Shown piece by piece: positions 35,787 to 45,386 of a DNA stretch of 64,000 bases. The stretch covers positions 1,906,025-1,970,024 of the forward strand of contig LR732703.1 of assembly GCA_902506565.1 (NCBI GenBank), read 5' to 3'. The position numbers and the translations under genes were made by a program. This stretch comes from Burkholderiales bacterium 8X. Lineage in GTDB: Bacteria > Pseudomonadota > Gammaproteobacteria > Burkholderiales > Burkholderiaceae_C. Below the pieces are notes generated by a model. The model made no database searches, was not told the origin of the DNA, and saw only the letters and a list, made by a program, of their open reading frames with translations. Each line of letters opens with the position of its first letter. The stretch's first letter is position 1.

Positions 35787-38267
35787 ATGTGTCTACTTTC
35801 GATTGACTTTTTGCGTAGTCTAATTTTGCAACTCCCACGCCTGACGACGTTCCTGTTTTTAACGGGATTTGCGGTTCATTCTTCTGCGCTGACCATCGGT
35901 CGTCCGCAAGGCGCCGTCTGGATCGGCAAGCCGCTCGATCTCGTCGTCCCGCTGTCGCTCACCGCATCGGAACTCGGCGAATCCCTCTGCCTCGGTGCCG
36001 AAGTCACCCAGGGCGACGCGATCATCGCCGATCGAAATATCAACGTCAGCTTCGAGCCCGGTTCTGGCCAGGGCGGCTCCCGCATGCGGATTCGCTCGAG
36101 CGTCGCGATCGATGAGCCGGTGGTCAGCGTCAACGTGCGCGCCGGCTGCGAAGCCCGCTCCATCCGCAATTACACGCTGCTGGCGGACGTTCCGTCCGAC
36201 ATCGCCGCGCCCGTGATCGCGCAGTCGCCCGCACGCGCGCGGAGCATCGAATCGGCCTCCCAGGATTCGTCGTCGGGTGGCCGTTCGGGTGGGGCCGGCG
36301 GATCTGGCGGTTCGGGCTTCGGCGGCGCTGCCGGCGGTTCCGACGGTGCAGGATCGAGCACGCCGGCTCAACGCAGCGCGCCGGTGCGTCGTCGCCCCGT
36401 GGCGCCGGTGCCGTCCAGCGAAACCGAGGCCGTCGCACCCGCGCCGCGGCGACCGGCACCGCCGCCGGCCCAGCCGCGCCAGCCGGTCGCGAGCCAACCG
36501 GTGACCCCTCGCGTGGTGCCGCGGGCAGCGCCTGCACGTCCGGTCACCGAAGCCGCACCCGCAGCCGCGCCGTCGGCGCCCGCCGCCAGCGGCCCGCGTT
36601 TGCAGGTCGATGCGCTCGATCCGACGCCGACCGCCCGCGGTGGGCTGCGCACATCGAGCCAGCTGGCGATGCCGCCATCCGAAGATCCCGCACGGCGCGC
36701 CGAGGCCGCCGCGCAATGGCGCGCGATCAGCGGCGAGCCCGCTGCGCCTTCCGCGGCCGACGCACAGCGCGCGCAGGTCGTCCAGGCCATGGAAGCCACG
36801 CTCGCGCAGCTGCGCGAACAGACTGCCCAGAACCAACGCTCGCTGGTCGAGCTTCGAAGCGAACTGGCGCAGGCGCGAGAGAGTCGCTATCGGAACCCGT
36901 TGGTTTACGCGCTCGTGGTCCTGCTGCTCCTGGCACTGATCGGCCTTGCGATGCTGTGGCGCATGACGCGCCGTTCGGCAACGCCTGCCTGGTGGGGCGA
37001 TGCGTCCGGCCCGGGCGGGCGCGGCGGACCGCAGTCGCGGATGCCGCCGCGTGAAGACGACGATGCCGCATTCAGCGCAACGGCTGCAGCCGCTGGCGGC
37101 GCGGCTTTCGGTGCGGCGGCCCTGGCCGATGATGATTCGCGCCGGCGCGAAGACGATCATCCGCAGGCGGCTCACCCGGTGCCGCCGATCGACCTGGGTC
37201 CGACCCGTTCGGTCAACACCGAAGAGCTGTTCGACGTGCAGCAGCAATCCGATTTCTTCCTGTCGCTCGGCCAGCACGAGCAGGCCATCGCGGTGCTGCA
37301 GGAACACATCGCCGAAAACCCGGGCACGAGCGCACTGGCGTACCTCGACCTGCTGCGGATCTTCCATTCGCTCGACCGCCGCGAGGACTATGCCGACGTC
37401 GCCGCCGAGTTCGAGCGCGCCTTCAATGCCGACGTGCCGCCGTTCGAGCGCTTCAACGAAAGCACCGGCAAGGGCCTCGAGCACTACGGCGCGGCAATGG
37501 CCCGCATCCAGGCCAAGTGGCCGGAGCCGGGCACCCTGGCGTTGATTGAGGAGCTCGTGTTTCGCAAGCCTGGTGGCCATGGCGACGATGCCTTCGACCT
37601 GGCGGCCTATCAGGAACTGCTGCTGTTGTACTCGGTGGCAAAGGAAGTCATCGATCCGCACAGCCCCACCGTCGCGGCCCCGATCGCATCGCCGATTGCC
37701 TCGCCAGTCGCCGAGCCGTTTGCAGATACCTTCGTGCAGACCGAGCTGAAGACGCGGCCGGCGGACCTCAAGCCCGAATTGCAATGGGAAGCGCCCGACC
37801 TGCCTCATCTCGGGGGCGAGCAGCCGGACACGGCGGTGGCGCCGCTGGATGTCGTTCCGCCGTCGAGCAGCCCGGTTCCGCTCTCGGCCTCGCGGCCCAA
37901 TGACGATTCCGACAACCGGTTGCCGTCGATCTTCGGCGCCCTCGACGATCGCCTGAAGCACGACACCGAACTGACGCCGTTGCCGGAATCGCCACCCGGC
38001 CCCGAGCAGCCGGCGAGCGCCGCCTTCGACCCGCCTTTGCAACCGCAGGTGCAGCCACGGCCGCAGTCGCAGTCGTCGTTCACCGAGCCGCCGTTGCCGG
38101 CCGACCTCGCGGATTTCGATCGGACGAGCTACGAGACCGTGCCGTCTCCGCTCGAGGCGCAGAAATCGGCGCCGGCCCCGATCGATCCGCACACGATCGA
38201 CTTCGAGCTGTTCGATCCGGCGACCGAAGCCGAGATCGCACCGAAGCCGCCCAAGCCCAAGGCCTGA
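35787..38267 (+). CDS. FimV-like membrane protein with TPR-like cytoplasmic domain
   Basis: The 826-residue product has an N-terminal signal/anchor ending about residue 34 (FAVHSSA), a periplasmic domain starting LTIGRPQGAVWIGKPLDLVVPL, a Pro/Ala/Arg-rich linker (about 150-330), a coiled-coil stretch (QLREQTAQNQRSLVELRSEL), one transmembrane helix at about 371-391, and a cytoplasmic part with TPR-like repeats near 487-550 followed by a Pro-rich tail. This layout recalls FimV of type IV pili, but I see no LysM motif and no clear FimV C-terminal motif. The start was chosen at ATG; an in-frame TTG lies 42 bases upstream. The role is inferred (pole organisation or pilus/motility). Confidence 0.75.
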   Translation: MCLLSIDFLRSLILQLPRLTTFLFLTGFAVHSSALTIGRPQGAVWIGKPLDLVVPLSLTASELGESLCLGAEVTQGDAIIADRNINVSFEPGSGQGGSRMRIRSSVAIDEPVVSVNVRAGCEARSIRNYTLLADVPSDIAAPVIAQSPARARSIESASQDSSSGGRSGGAGGSGGSGFGGAAGGSDGAGSSTPAQRSAPVRRRPVAPVPSSETEAVAPAPRRPAPPPAQPRQPVASQPVTPRVVPRAAPARPVTEAAPAAAPSAPAASGPRLQVDALDPTPTARGGLRTSSQLAMPPSEDPARRAEAAAQWRAISGEPAAPSAADAQRAQVVQAMEATLAQLREQTAQNQRSLVELRSELAQARESRYRNPLVYALVVLLLLALIGLAMLWRMTRRSATPAWWGDASGPGGRGGPQSRMPPREDDDAAFSATAAAAGGAAFGAAALADDDSRRREDDHPQAAHPVPPIDLGPTRSVNTEELFDVQQQSDFFLSLGQHEQAIAVLQEHIAENPGTSALAYLDLLRIFHSLDRREDYADVAAEFERAFNADVPPFERFNESTGKGLEHYGAAMARIQAKWPEPGTLALIEELVFRKPGGHGDDAFDLAAYQELLLLYSVAKEVIDPHSPTVAAPIASPIASPVAEPFADTFVQTELKTRPADLKPELQWEAPDLPHLGGEQPDTAVAPLDVVPPSSSPVPLSASRPNDDSDNRLPSIFGALDDRLKHDTELTPLPESPPGPEQPASAAFDPPLQPQVQPRPQSQSSFTEPPLPADLADFDRTSYETVPSPLEAQKSAPAPIDPHTIDFELFDPATEAEIAPKPPKPKA

Positions 38268-38291
38268 TCGGCTGGCGGGCATGCCGCGGTT

Positions 38292-38317
38292 GCGCCGGCC
38301 GATCCGGTGGCCGGCGC
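38292..38317. other. GC-rich hairpin between convergent genes
   Basis: A perfect 9-bp inverted repeat, GCGCCGGCC with GGCCGGCGC, and an 8-base loop lies between the ends of the FimV-like gene and the convergent transporter gene. There is no T-run on either side, so it may be a Rho-type end or a transcript-stabilising structure rather than an intrinsic terminator. Confidence 0.5.
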
Positions 38318-38337
38318 CGCTGCGACAGGCTGCCGCC

Positions 38338-39522
38338 TCAGCTACTCGAGGCCGGGAGCGCCTTGACGCCGGTGCGTGCGAGCACCAGGCTGAGCGCCAT
38401 GGCCAGGACCAGCAAGGCGAGGCCGAACCAGCTCATCCAAGCTTCCGCATGATGCGCGATGAGCCAGCCGCCGGCACCTGCGCCGATGGCTTGCCCGATG
38501 TAGATGCCGGAGCTGTTGAGGGCGAGCGACGCCGGTGCCAGGCGGGGTTCAAGGCCCACCAGCCGCGCTTGCTGCGCGGAGTTCGCGGCGAAGCAGCCGA
38601 GGCCCCAGGGAATGAGGATGACCGCCAGCGGCACCAGGCTCGATGCGCGCGAGGACAGGGGCCACAGCAGCAGGCTCGTCGCCATCAGCGCAGTCGTCGC
38701 GAGCACCATCCGCGGTGCGCCGAGGCGGTCGATGTGCCGGCTGACCAGCACGTTGCCGACCAGGCCCCACGCACCGAACCAGCACCACACCAGGCCGAGC
38801 TGGAACGCGGTCGCGCCATGCGACGCCTTCAGCAACGGCGCGAAGTAGCTGAAGAGCACGAATTGCCCCGAGCCCTGAAGCGCGGTGACCGCCACCACGC
38901 CCATGATCGCGGGGCTCTGGAACACCTGCCGCCACGCGGCGCCGGTGAGCGCCGGCGGACGGATGCCCCTCGGCAGGAAGCGCCAGACACCGATCGCGCT
39001 GAGCACCGACAACAGGGCGATCGCCTGGAATGCGACTCGCCAGCCGAATTGACCGCCCAGCAAGGCACCGATCGGCAAGCCGAGCACCGAGGCCATCGAC
39101 CAGCCCAGGAACACGAAGGTGACGGCCCGGCCACGCTGCTCCGGCGGCACCAGCAGGCCGGCGCATGCGGCTGCCTGTGCCGTGAAGATGGCCGGCGCGA
39201 TCATGCTGAGCATTCGAACGACCAGGACCGACGCGTAGTCGTTCATCAAGGTGGCGGCGATGTGCCCGGCGGCGTACCAGATCATGGTGCCGGCGAGCAG
39301 CAGCCGGCGATCCCAGCCCGCGACCATGGCCGCGAGCAACGGCGCGCCCAGGCACATCACCACGGCGCCGGCCGTGATCAGCTGACCCGCCGCCGCGGTA
39401 CCGACCTCGAGCGATTGGCTCAGGTCGTTGAGCGTTCCGGGGACCACCATGACTCCGGTGCCGATCGCGAAGTTGCCGATCAGCAAGACCCACAAGGCGC
39501 CGGGCAGCCGGGCCTTCGTCAA
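38338..39522 (-). CDS. Major facilitator superfamily transporter
   Basis: Inner-membrane transporter of 394 residues with about 12 hydrophobic helices (for example ALWVLLIGNFAIGTGVMVV and GLALLVLAMALSLVLA). The loop after helix 2 carries AGWDRRLLLAG, close to the MFS motif, and RLGAPRMVLA follows helix 8. It resembles the drug/arabinose-efflux type of MFS (DHA family). It lies 22 bases after a D-2-hydroxyacid dehydrogenase gene, so the pair may be one operon. The substrate is unknown. Confidence 0.88.
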   Translation of the reverse strand: MTKARLPGALWVLLIGNFAIGTGVMVVPGTLNDLSQSLEVGTAAAGQLITAGAVVMCLGAPLLAAMVAGWDRRLLLAGTMIWYAAGHIAATLMNDYASVLVVRMLSMIAPAIFTAQAAACAGLLVPPEQRGRAVTFVFLGWSMASVLGLPIGALLGGQFGWRVAFQAIALLSVLSAIGVWRFLPRGIRPPALTGAAWRQVFQSPAIMGVVAVTALQGSGQFVLFSYFAPLLKASHGATAFQLGLVWCWFGAWGLVGNVLVSRHIDRLGAPRMVLATTALMATSLLLWPLSSRASSLVPLAVILIPWGLGCFAANSAQQARLVGLEPRLAPASLALNSSGIYIGQAIGAGAGGWLIAHHAEAWMSWFGLALLVLAMALSLVLARTGVKALPASSS

Positions 39523-39544
39523 CGGGGGGCCTGCGGCAGGTTCA

Positions 39545-40570
39545 TCAGCGCGGACGCGAGGCGACGGGCGGGCGGGTCAACGCGCCGGGATTGACGATGT
39601 TCGTCGGCGAACCGTTGATGAAACTGACGACGTTGTCGAATGCCTGGCTGAAGAACAACTCGTAGTTGTCCTGCTCGACATAGCCGATATGCGGCGTGCA
39701 GATGCAGTTTTCGAGGCGCAGCAATGCATGGCCTTGCAGCGGCGGTTCGCTTTCGAAGACATCGACCGCGGCCAGGCCGGGTCGGCCTCGGTTCAGGGCC
39801 GCGAGCAAGGCGTCGCTTTCGAGCAGTTCGGCGCGAGAGGTGTTGACGAAGAGGGCCGTGGGCTTCATGCGCGACAGGTCGTCCAGCGTGATGAGCGCCC
39901 GGGTGCTGTCCGTGAGCCGGAGATGCACCGACAGCACATCGGCTGCTGCGAAGAAGGTTTCGCGATCGGGCGCCACCTGCAGGCCGTCCGAGCGAGCCCG
40001 GGCACGGCTGTCTTCGCCGCCCCAGATGACCACCTGCATGCCGAAGGCCTGGCCATACCTGGCGATCAATTGCCCGATGCGGCCATAGCCCCAGATGCAG
40101 AGCGTCTTGCCCTTGAGTACCGATCCGAGGCCGAAATTGGGCGGCATCGAAGCCGACTTCAGCCCCGATTGCTGCCAGGCACCGTGCTTCAAGTTGCTGA
40201 TGTATTGAGGAAGCCGCCGCATCGCGGCCATGATGAGCGCCCATGTCAGCTCTGCCGGTGCCAGGGGAGAGCCGACACCTTCGGCGACCGCGATGCCGTA
40301 CTCGGTGCAGGCATCGATATCGATGTGGCTGCCCGCGCGACCGGTTTGCGAAATGAGCTTGAGCTTGGGAAGCTTTTCGAGAAGCTGCCGGGAAACATGG
40401 GTTCGCTCGCGGATCAGGACGATGACATCGGCATCCTTGAGCCGAACCGAGAGTTGCCCGATCCCCTTGACCGTGTTGGTGTAGACCTTCGCGGCATAGG
40501 CATCGAGCTTCGATGCACAGCGCAATTTGCGCACGGCATCCTGATAGTCGTCGAGGATCACGATATTCAT
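39545..40570 (-). CDS. D-2-hydroxyacid dehydrogenase family protein
   Basis: NAD(P)-dependent dehydrogenase of 341 residues related to D-3-phosphoglycerate dehydrogenase. The Rossmann motif is LCIWGYGRIGQLIARYG; the catalytic Arg region is VNTSRAELL, the Glu lies in DVFESEPP and the His in CTPHIGYVEQ. The start is the ATG giving MNIVILDDYQDAV, a common start in this subgroup. As SerA it is too short and lacks an ACT domain. It probably acts on a 2-ketoacid with the neighbouring transporter. Confidence 0.88.
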   Translation of the reverse strand: MNIVILDDYQDAVRKLRCASKLDAYAAKVYTNTVKGIGQLSVRLKDADVIVLIRERTHVSRQLLEKLPKLKLISQTGRAGSHIDIDACTEYGIAVAEGVGSPLAPAELTWALIMAAMRRLPQYISNLKHGAWQQSGLKSASMPPNFGLGSVLKGKTLCIWGYGRIGQLIARYGQAFGMQVVIWGGEDSRARARSDGLQVAPDRETFFAAADVLSVHLRLTDSTRALITLDDLSRMKPTALFVNTSRAELLESDALLAALNRGRPGLAAVDVFESEPPLQGHALLRLENCICTPHIGYVEQDNYELFFSQAFDNVVSFINGSPTNIVNPGALTRPPVASRPR

Positions 40571-40690
40571 GGCACGCAATTGTGCCTCGCGAGAGCGCTC
40601 GACTGTTTGCGCGCCATGCCCGGCGGCAGGGCCGTTGCAGGAGGCACGTCGACCATGAAAGGCCGCTTCGACGGCCTGGACGCTTCGGAA

Positions 40691-41038
40691 CTAAGCCCGA
40701 TGCGAACCCACGGTCAGGCGGCCGGCATTGGCAGCCTCGAGCGCCGCCAATCGATCGAGCTCGGCGCAGACATCGGCCATGCGGCCCGAGATCACCAGGC
40801 GCCCGGAGAACCTGCCTTGATAGGAGGATTCGACCGTGCGAACCACCCGCACCGGCGACGGATTGCCCGACTGGCAAGACGACGACTTCTTGTTTCGGTT
40901 GGCCTGGGTGGGCCGAACGCCGACATACCGCAATCCTGCAGCATGCCCCCTGCCGCGGCGATGACCCGCCAGCCACCGGCTCGCGAAGGCCTGCAGCGGA
41001 AGAAAGACGTCGATGAAATTGAGCGATGCGATTCCCAT
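40691..41038 (-). CDS. Small conserved-type hypothetical protein downstream of lexA
   Basis: A 115-residue product that I cannot assign. A perfect GGAG lies five bases upstream of the ATG (complement of 41044-41047), the best evidence that it is real. The N-terminal half is hydrophobic then Arg/Gly-rich (SLNFIDVFLPLQAFASRWL), the C-terminal half folds more credibly: GRFSGRLVISGRMADVCAELDRLAALE. No membrane helix or signal peptide is certain. It is on the lexA strand, 138 bases downstream, with two hairpins in the gap, so it could be read from the SOS promoter. Confidence 0.6.
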   Translation of the reverse strand: MGIASLNFIDVFLPLQAFASRWLAGHRRGRGHAAGLRYVGVRPTQANRNKKSSSCQSGNPSPVRVVRTVESSYQGRFSGRLVISGRMADVCAELDRLAALEAANAGRLTVGSHRA

Positions 41039-41085
41039 GTGAACTCCAGATGAGGTTTGACACAGGCAGGATTGCTTTGAATGAG

Positions 41086-41165
41086 AGCGCCAGGGTGATG
41101 GCTCCTCGCCATACGCCCGCCACCTGGCGCTGCCACTTGCATCGACACGCCGGGACGTGTCGATG
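41086..41165 (-). other. Structured region with two hairpins between lexA and the small gene
   Basis: Two inverted repeats lie in the 138-base gap. The first pairs AGCGCCAGG (41086-41094) with CCTGGCGCT (41123-41131) and nests a second stem, ATGGC/GCCAT (41098-41102 with 41108-41112). The next is a perfect 10-bp stem, CATCGACACG with CGTGTCGATG (41140-41149 with 41156-41165), and a 6-base loop. Neither has a T-run on the minus strand, so this is not a simple terminator; a folded 3' end of the lexA mRNA or a leader for the next gene fits. Confidence 0.55.
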
Positions 41166-41176
41166 ACATCAAGGCA

Positions 41177-41851
41177 CTACATCAACATCGTGTTGCGGAT
41201 CAGTCCGACGGCGAGGCCTTCGATTTCGAAAGGCTCGCCTGGTTGAACGACGATGGTTGGGTAATCGGGGTTTTCTGCATGCAGTTCGATGACCTGCTTG
41301 TTTCGCTTGAGACGCTTGACCGTGACTTCGTCGCCAAGGCGGGCGACGACGATCTGACCGTTGCGCGCTTCCTTGGTGGCCTGCACGGCGAGCAGGTCAC
41401 CATCCATGATGCCGGCGTCGCGCATGGACATGCCGCGAACCTTGAGAAGGTAGTCGGGCTGGCGCTGGAAGAGGGTGTTCTCGACGTAGTAGGTCTTGTC
41501 GACATGCTCCTGCGCCAGGATGGGCGAACCCGCAGCGACACGACCGACAAGAGGCAGCGCGAGTTGCGCCATGCCGGGCAGCGAAAGAGAAAACTGGTTG
41601 TTGCGGGACTCGTTGATGGACCGGAGGGCGTCGCCGCGGAGGCGAATGCCGCGCGATGTGCCGCTGACCAGCTCGATGACGCCCTTGCGCGCCAGGGCTT
41701 GCAAATGTTCTTCGGCGGCATTGGCGGACTTGAAACCCAGTTCGGCCGCGATTTCGGCACGGGTGGGCGGTGCGCCGGTTCGTGCGATGGCGCTTTGCAC
41801 CAGATCGAGGATCTGTTGTTGACGGGCGGTAAGCTTGACGGCGAATTCCAT
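41177..41851 (-). CDS. lexA: LexA repressor
   Basis: SOS repressor of 224 residues that binds SOS boxes and cleaves itself when activated RecA filaments form. The N-terminal winged helix is [20 protein letters not shown] to about residue 70; the cleavage site is Ala107-Gly108 (RVAAGSP); the catalytic dyad is Ser142 ([10 protein letters not shown]) and Lys179 (DEVTVKRL), at the same spacing as E. coli Ser119/Lys156. A longer linker (residues 72-100) than E. coli is typical of betaproteobacteria. GGAGCGCTC precedes the ATG. An SOS box lies 37 bases upstream, so it is probably autoregulated. Confidence 0.97.
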   Translation of the reverse strand: MEFAVKLTARQQQILDLVQSAIARTGAPPTRAEIAAELGFKSANAAEEHLQALARKGVIELVSGTSRGIRLRGDALRSINESRNNQFSLSLPGMAQLALPLVGRVAAGSPILAQEHVDKTYYVENTLFQRQPDYLLKVRGMSMRDAGIMDGDLLAVQATKEARNGQIVVARLGDEVTVKRLKRNKQVIELHAENPDYPTIVVQPGEPFEIEGLAVGLIRNTMLM

Positions 41852-41887
41852 GAGCGCTCCTTGCGGCACTGGGTGAACGTCCAGTAG

Positions 41888-41903
41888 CTGTATTTTTAAT
41901 CAG
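41888..41903. promoter_or_regulatory. LexA (SOS) box between lexA and asparaginase
   Basis: CTGT-N8-TCAG, one mismatch from the CTGT-N8-ACAG consensus, with an A/T-rich centre (ATTTTTAA). It lies 37 bases upstream of the lexA start and 21 bases upstream of the asparaginase start, so it could repress both divergent genes, although autoregulation of lexA is the firm expectation. Confidence 0.75.
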
Positions 41904-41923
41904 TTTCCTAAAGTTTGCAAGCG

Positions 41924-42919
41924 ATGTCACAAACCGATAGCGTTCCAGGCCGCGTGGTCGTGCTGGGTACGGGCGGAACGATCTCCGGCAAGTCTTCGTC
42001 GCCGGGCGACAACCTCGGGTATTCGGCCGGAGAACTCGGCGTCGATGACCTCCTCGCCGGCATCGGACCGGCGAAGGTCGAATTGACGACCGAGCAAGTT
42101 GCGCAGATCGACAGCAAGGACATGAGCTATGCGGTGTGGCGCGAGTTGGCGCTTCGTTGCGACCACTGGCTGCGGCAAGAAGAGGTCATCGGCATCGTCG
42201 TCACGCACGGCACCGACACGTTGGAAGAAACCGCCTTCTTCCTGCAACAGGTCCTCGCGCCCATCAAGCCCATCGTGCTGACCTGTGCCATGCGGCCGGC
42301 TTCCTCGGCCTTTGCCGATGGTCCCCAGAACATTCGCGATTCGATCGCGGTAGCCTGCGAGCCGGGCGCAAGCGGCGTGCTGGTGGCCTGCGCCGGTACG
42401 GTCCACTCGGCAATGGATGTGCAGAAGGTCCACACCTATCGGCTCGACGCGTTTTCCTCGGGCGATGCCGGCGCCCTGGGCTTCGTCGAGGAAGGCCGCC
42501 TGCGAAGAGTGCGCGAGTGGCCGCGCTCCTCCGAGCTCACGAAGTCGCCGTGCCTGCCGAGTGTCGCCCGCACAGCGGCCGCGCCGCGGGTCGAAGTCTT
42601 GTTGAATCATGCGGACGCCGGCGGCGAGTTGATCGATGCCTTGCTGCGGGAGCGCGCAGGCGCCGCATCACGGCCGGTCCGCGGATTGGTGCTTGCCGCG
42701 ACCGGCAACGGAACCTTGAGCGGCCCGCTCGAAGAGGCTGCGCTTCGCGCGGAGGCGCAGGGCGTACACGTGCTGCGCGCGACACGTTGCCCCGAAGGCC
42801 GGATCATCTCCACCGGCACATCGAGGCTTCCAGACGCCGGCGCGCTGAATCCGGTCAAGGCCCGCATCGCGCTGTTGCTCGATCTGCTCGCGGCAGACGC
42901 CGCATCGGCCAACAGCTAG
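41924..42919 (+). CDS. Asparaginase (type I-like)
   Basis: Hydrolyses L-asparagine to aspartate and ammonia. The 331-residue product has the first threonine in VVLGTGGTISG (Thr19) and the second motif THGTDTLEETAFFL. No signal peptide is present, so it should be cytoplasmic. I chose the ATG; an in-frame TTG lies nine bases upstream. It is divergent from lexA across the SOS box. The C-terminal domain (RGLVLAATGNGTL and RATRCPEGRI) is complete, so this is not a fragment. Confidence 0.92.
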   Translation: MSQTDSVPGRVVVLGTGGTISGKSSSPGDNLGYSAGELGVDDLLAGIGPAKVELTTEQVAQIDSKDMSYAVWRELALRCDHWLRQEEVIGIVVTHGTDTLEETAFFLQQVLAPIKPIVLTCAMRPASSAFADGPQNIRDSIAVACEPGASGVLVACAGTVHSAMDVQKVHTYRLDAFSSGDAGALGFVEEGRLRRVREWPRSSELTKSPCLPSVARTAAAPRVEVLLNHADAGGELIDALLRERAGAASRPVRGLVLAATGNGTLSGPLEEAALRAEAQGVHVLRATRCPEGRIISTGTSRLPDAGALNPVKARIALLLDLLAADAASANS

Positions 42920-42934
42920 TCGGTCGAAACCGGC

Positions 42935-43351
42935 ATGTTCGCGGCGCTGCAATCCCATCCGTGGGCCTATCCGGCGCTCGAAGCGCTGCACATCATCGGC
43001 ATCGCCTTGCTGGTCGGAAACCTGATCGCGCTCGAGATGCGGGTGTTCGGTCGTGCCGCCGCGCTGCCGGTCGAGTCGCTCGCCCGGTTGTCGCTCGGCA
43101 TAGCGGTCTGTGGATTCGGGTTGGCGGCGGCCACCGGCTCGTTGATGTTCGCTACCCAAGCACGTGAATTGATTGCGAACCGCGCGTTCGTGCTCAAAAT
43201 GGGTCTGCTGGTTCTTGCCGCTTGCAATGCTGCCTGGTTCCACGGACGAGGTTCACTGCACAAGCTCGACACCTTGGCTCGAATTCAAATGCTGCTGTCA
43301 ACCCTGATCTGGGTCGCCGTCGTGTTCTGCGGCCGCTGGATCGCCTACTGA
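42935..43351 (+). CDS. Small integral membrane protein, DUF6644-like
   Basis: A 138-residue protein with four hydrophobic helices (ALHIIGIALLVGNLIAL, LSLGIAVCGFGLAAATG, MGLLVLAACNAAWF, LSTLIWVAVVFCGRWI). The motif HIIGIALLVGNL with later GSLMF recalls DUF6644 family proteins, which pair with periplasmic DUF6152 proteins such as the next gene. The function is unknown; metal or heme-related roles have been suggested for neighbours but nothing here shows it. It starts 15 bases after the asparaginase gene. Confidence 0.65.
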   Translation: MFAALQSHPWAYPALEALHIIGIALLVGNLIALEMRVFGRAAALPVESLARLSLGIAVCGFGLAAATGSLMFATQARELIANRAFVLKMGLLVLAACNAAWFHGRGSLHKLDTLARIQMLLSTLIWVAVVFCGRWIAY

Positions 43352-43361
43352 GGAGCTATCG

Positions 43362-43832
43362 ATGAAACGTCGCCATCTCGTCCTTGCCGCCTTTTCGCTA
43401 CCCGCCGCGTCGTCGAGCTGGGCCCACCACGGCTGGAGCAGCTTCGACCAGGAGCGCCCGATCTATCTCGAAGGCAAGGTCGTGCAGGCGCGCTGGCAGA
43501 ACCCGCATGCGGAGCTGATCATCGAGCTGCCCGCCGGCCTCAAGGTACCGGCCGACCTGGCCAAGCGAAGCCTGCCGGCGCAAAGCTCGCCGGTCGATGG
43601 CCCCGCTTTGCTGTCCAAGGCCGAGGCGCCGCGACGAAAGGACCGGCAGTGGGAACTGGAGCTTGCGCCCCTGACCCGCATGGAGGCCTGGAAAGTGGCC
43701 GAGATCAAGCCCGGGACGGCGGTGTCGGTGGTCGGCTTCACCTTCAAGGAAGAGAAGGGCGAGGCGATCGCCCGGGTCGAATATCTGTTCGTCGACGGCA
43801 AGGCCTACGGCCTGCGGTCGAGCCCGGCTTGA
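43362..43832 (+). CDS. Periplasmic DUF6152-like protein
   Basis: A 156-residue exported protein: signal peptide to about residue 21 (MKRRHLVLAAFSLPAASSSWA) then HHGWSSFDQERPIYLEGKVVQARWQNPHAEL, the conserved start of DUF6152. Two adjacent His directly after the cleavage site and a further His in QNPHAEL hint at metal binding, which is inference. The first residues carry an Arg-Arg pair, not a full Tat motif. It lies 10 bases after the membrane protein gene and its stop abuts the adk stop. Confidence 0.7.
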   Translation: MKRRHLVLAAFSLPAASSSWAHHGWSSFDQERPIYLEGKVVQARWQNPHAELIIELPAGLKVPADLAKRSLPAQSSPVDGPALLSKAEAPRRKDRQWELELAPLTRMEAWKVAEIKPGTAVSVVGFTFKEEKGEAIARVEYLFVDGKAYGLRSSPA

Positions 43833-44615
<783 letters not shown>

Positions 44616-45386
44616 TCAGCCCTTCGCGAAGTGGCTTCGCGCGCGTTCCAGGTCTGCCGGCGTGTCGACGCCCGGACCCGGCGCCAGCGCGCTGACATGC
44701 ACCGCGATCTTGAGGCCGTGCCACAGCACGCGGAGCTGCTCGAGCGCCTCGCAGGCCTCGATAGGCGCGGGTGGCAACGCGGGAAAGGTTCGGAGGAAGC
44801 CCGCCCGGTAGCCGTAGATGCCGATGTGTCGCAGGGCCGCCGCGTGTGGCGGCAGCACGGCGGACCCGGAGGCTGCTGCCGCATCGCGGGGCCACGGGAT
44901 GGGTGCCCTGCTGAAGTAGAGCGCATGACCCGATTGGTCGAGCACGGCCTTGACGATGTTCGGGTTCGAGAAGTCCTCGGCGCGATCGATCGGATGGACT
45001 GCCGTGCTCATGACGGCTGCCGGGCTGCCCATCAGCATGCGAGCCACCGCATCGATCAGGTCCGGGTCGATCAGGGGTTCGTCGCCTTGCACGTTCACCA
45101 CGATCTCGTCGTCGGCAAGCGCCAGCAGTTCGCAGGCCTCGGCGAGCCGGTCGCTGCCGCTCGCATGATCGGTGCGCGTCAGGATCGCTTCGACGCCGTG
45201 CCGCCGACAGGCCTCGGCGATGCTTTCGTCATCCGCCGCGACCACCACCCGTCGCGCGCCGCTCTTGGCGGCTTGCCGTGCGACCCGCACCACCATCGGC
45301 ACGCCGGCGATGTCCGCGAGGGGTTTGCCGGGCAGGCGCGAGGACGCGAGCCGCGCCGGCACGAGAACGACGAAGGCCGGGTTCAA
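44616..45386 (-). CDS. kdsB: 3-deoxy-manno-octulosonate cytidylyltransferase
   Basis: Activates Kdo as CMP-Kdo for inner-core LPS. The 256-residue product has [22 protein letters not shown] at the N-terminus and later [13 protein letters not shown] and [11 protein letters not shown], all family marks. The start is a TTG whose A overlaps the preceding Trm112 stop (TTGA), which fits translational coupling; it gives [15 protein letters not shown]. Its product is later used by Kdo transferase and, in this window, the Kdo hydroxylase acts on the resulting sugar. Confidence 0.94.
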   Translation of the reverse strand: MNPAFVVLVPARLASSRLPGKPLADIAGVPMVVRVARQAAKSGARRVVVAADDESIAEACRRHGVEAILTRTDHASGSDRLAEACELLALADDEIVVNVQGDEPLIDPDLIDAVARMLMGSPAAVMSTAVHPIDRAEDFSNPNIVKAVLDQSGHALYFSRAPIPWPRDAAAASGSAVLPPHAAALRHIGIYGYRAGFLRTFPALPPAPIEACEALEQLRVLWHGLKIAVHVSALAPGPGVDTPADLERARSHFAKG

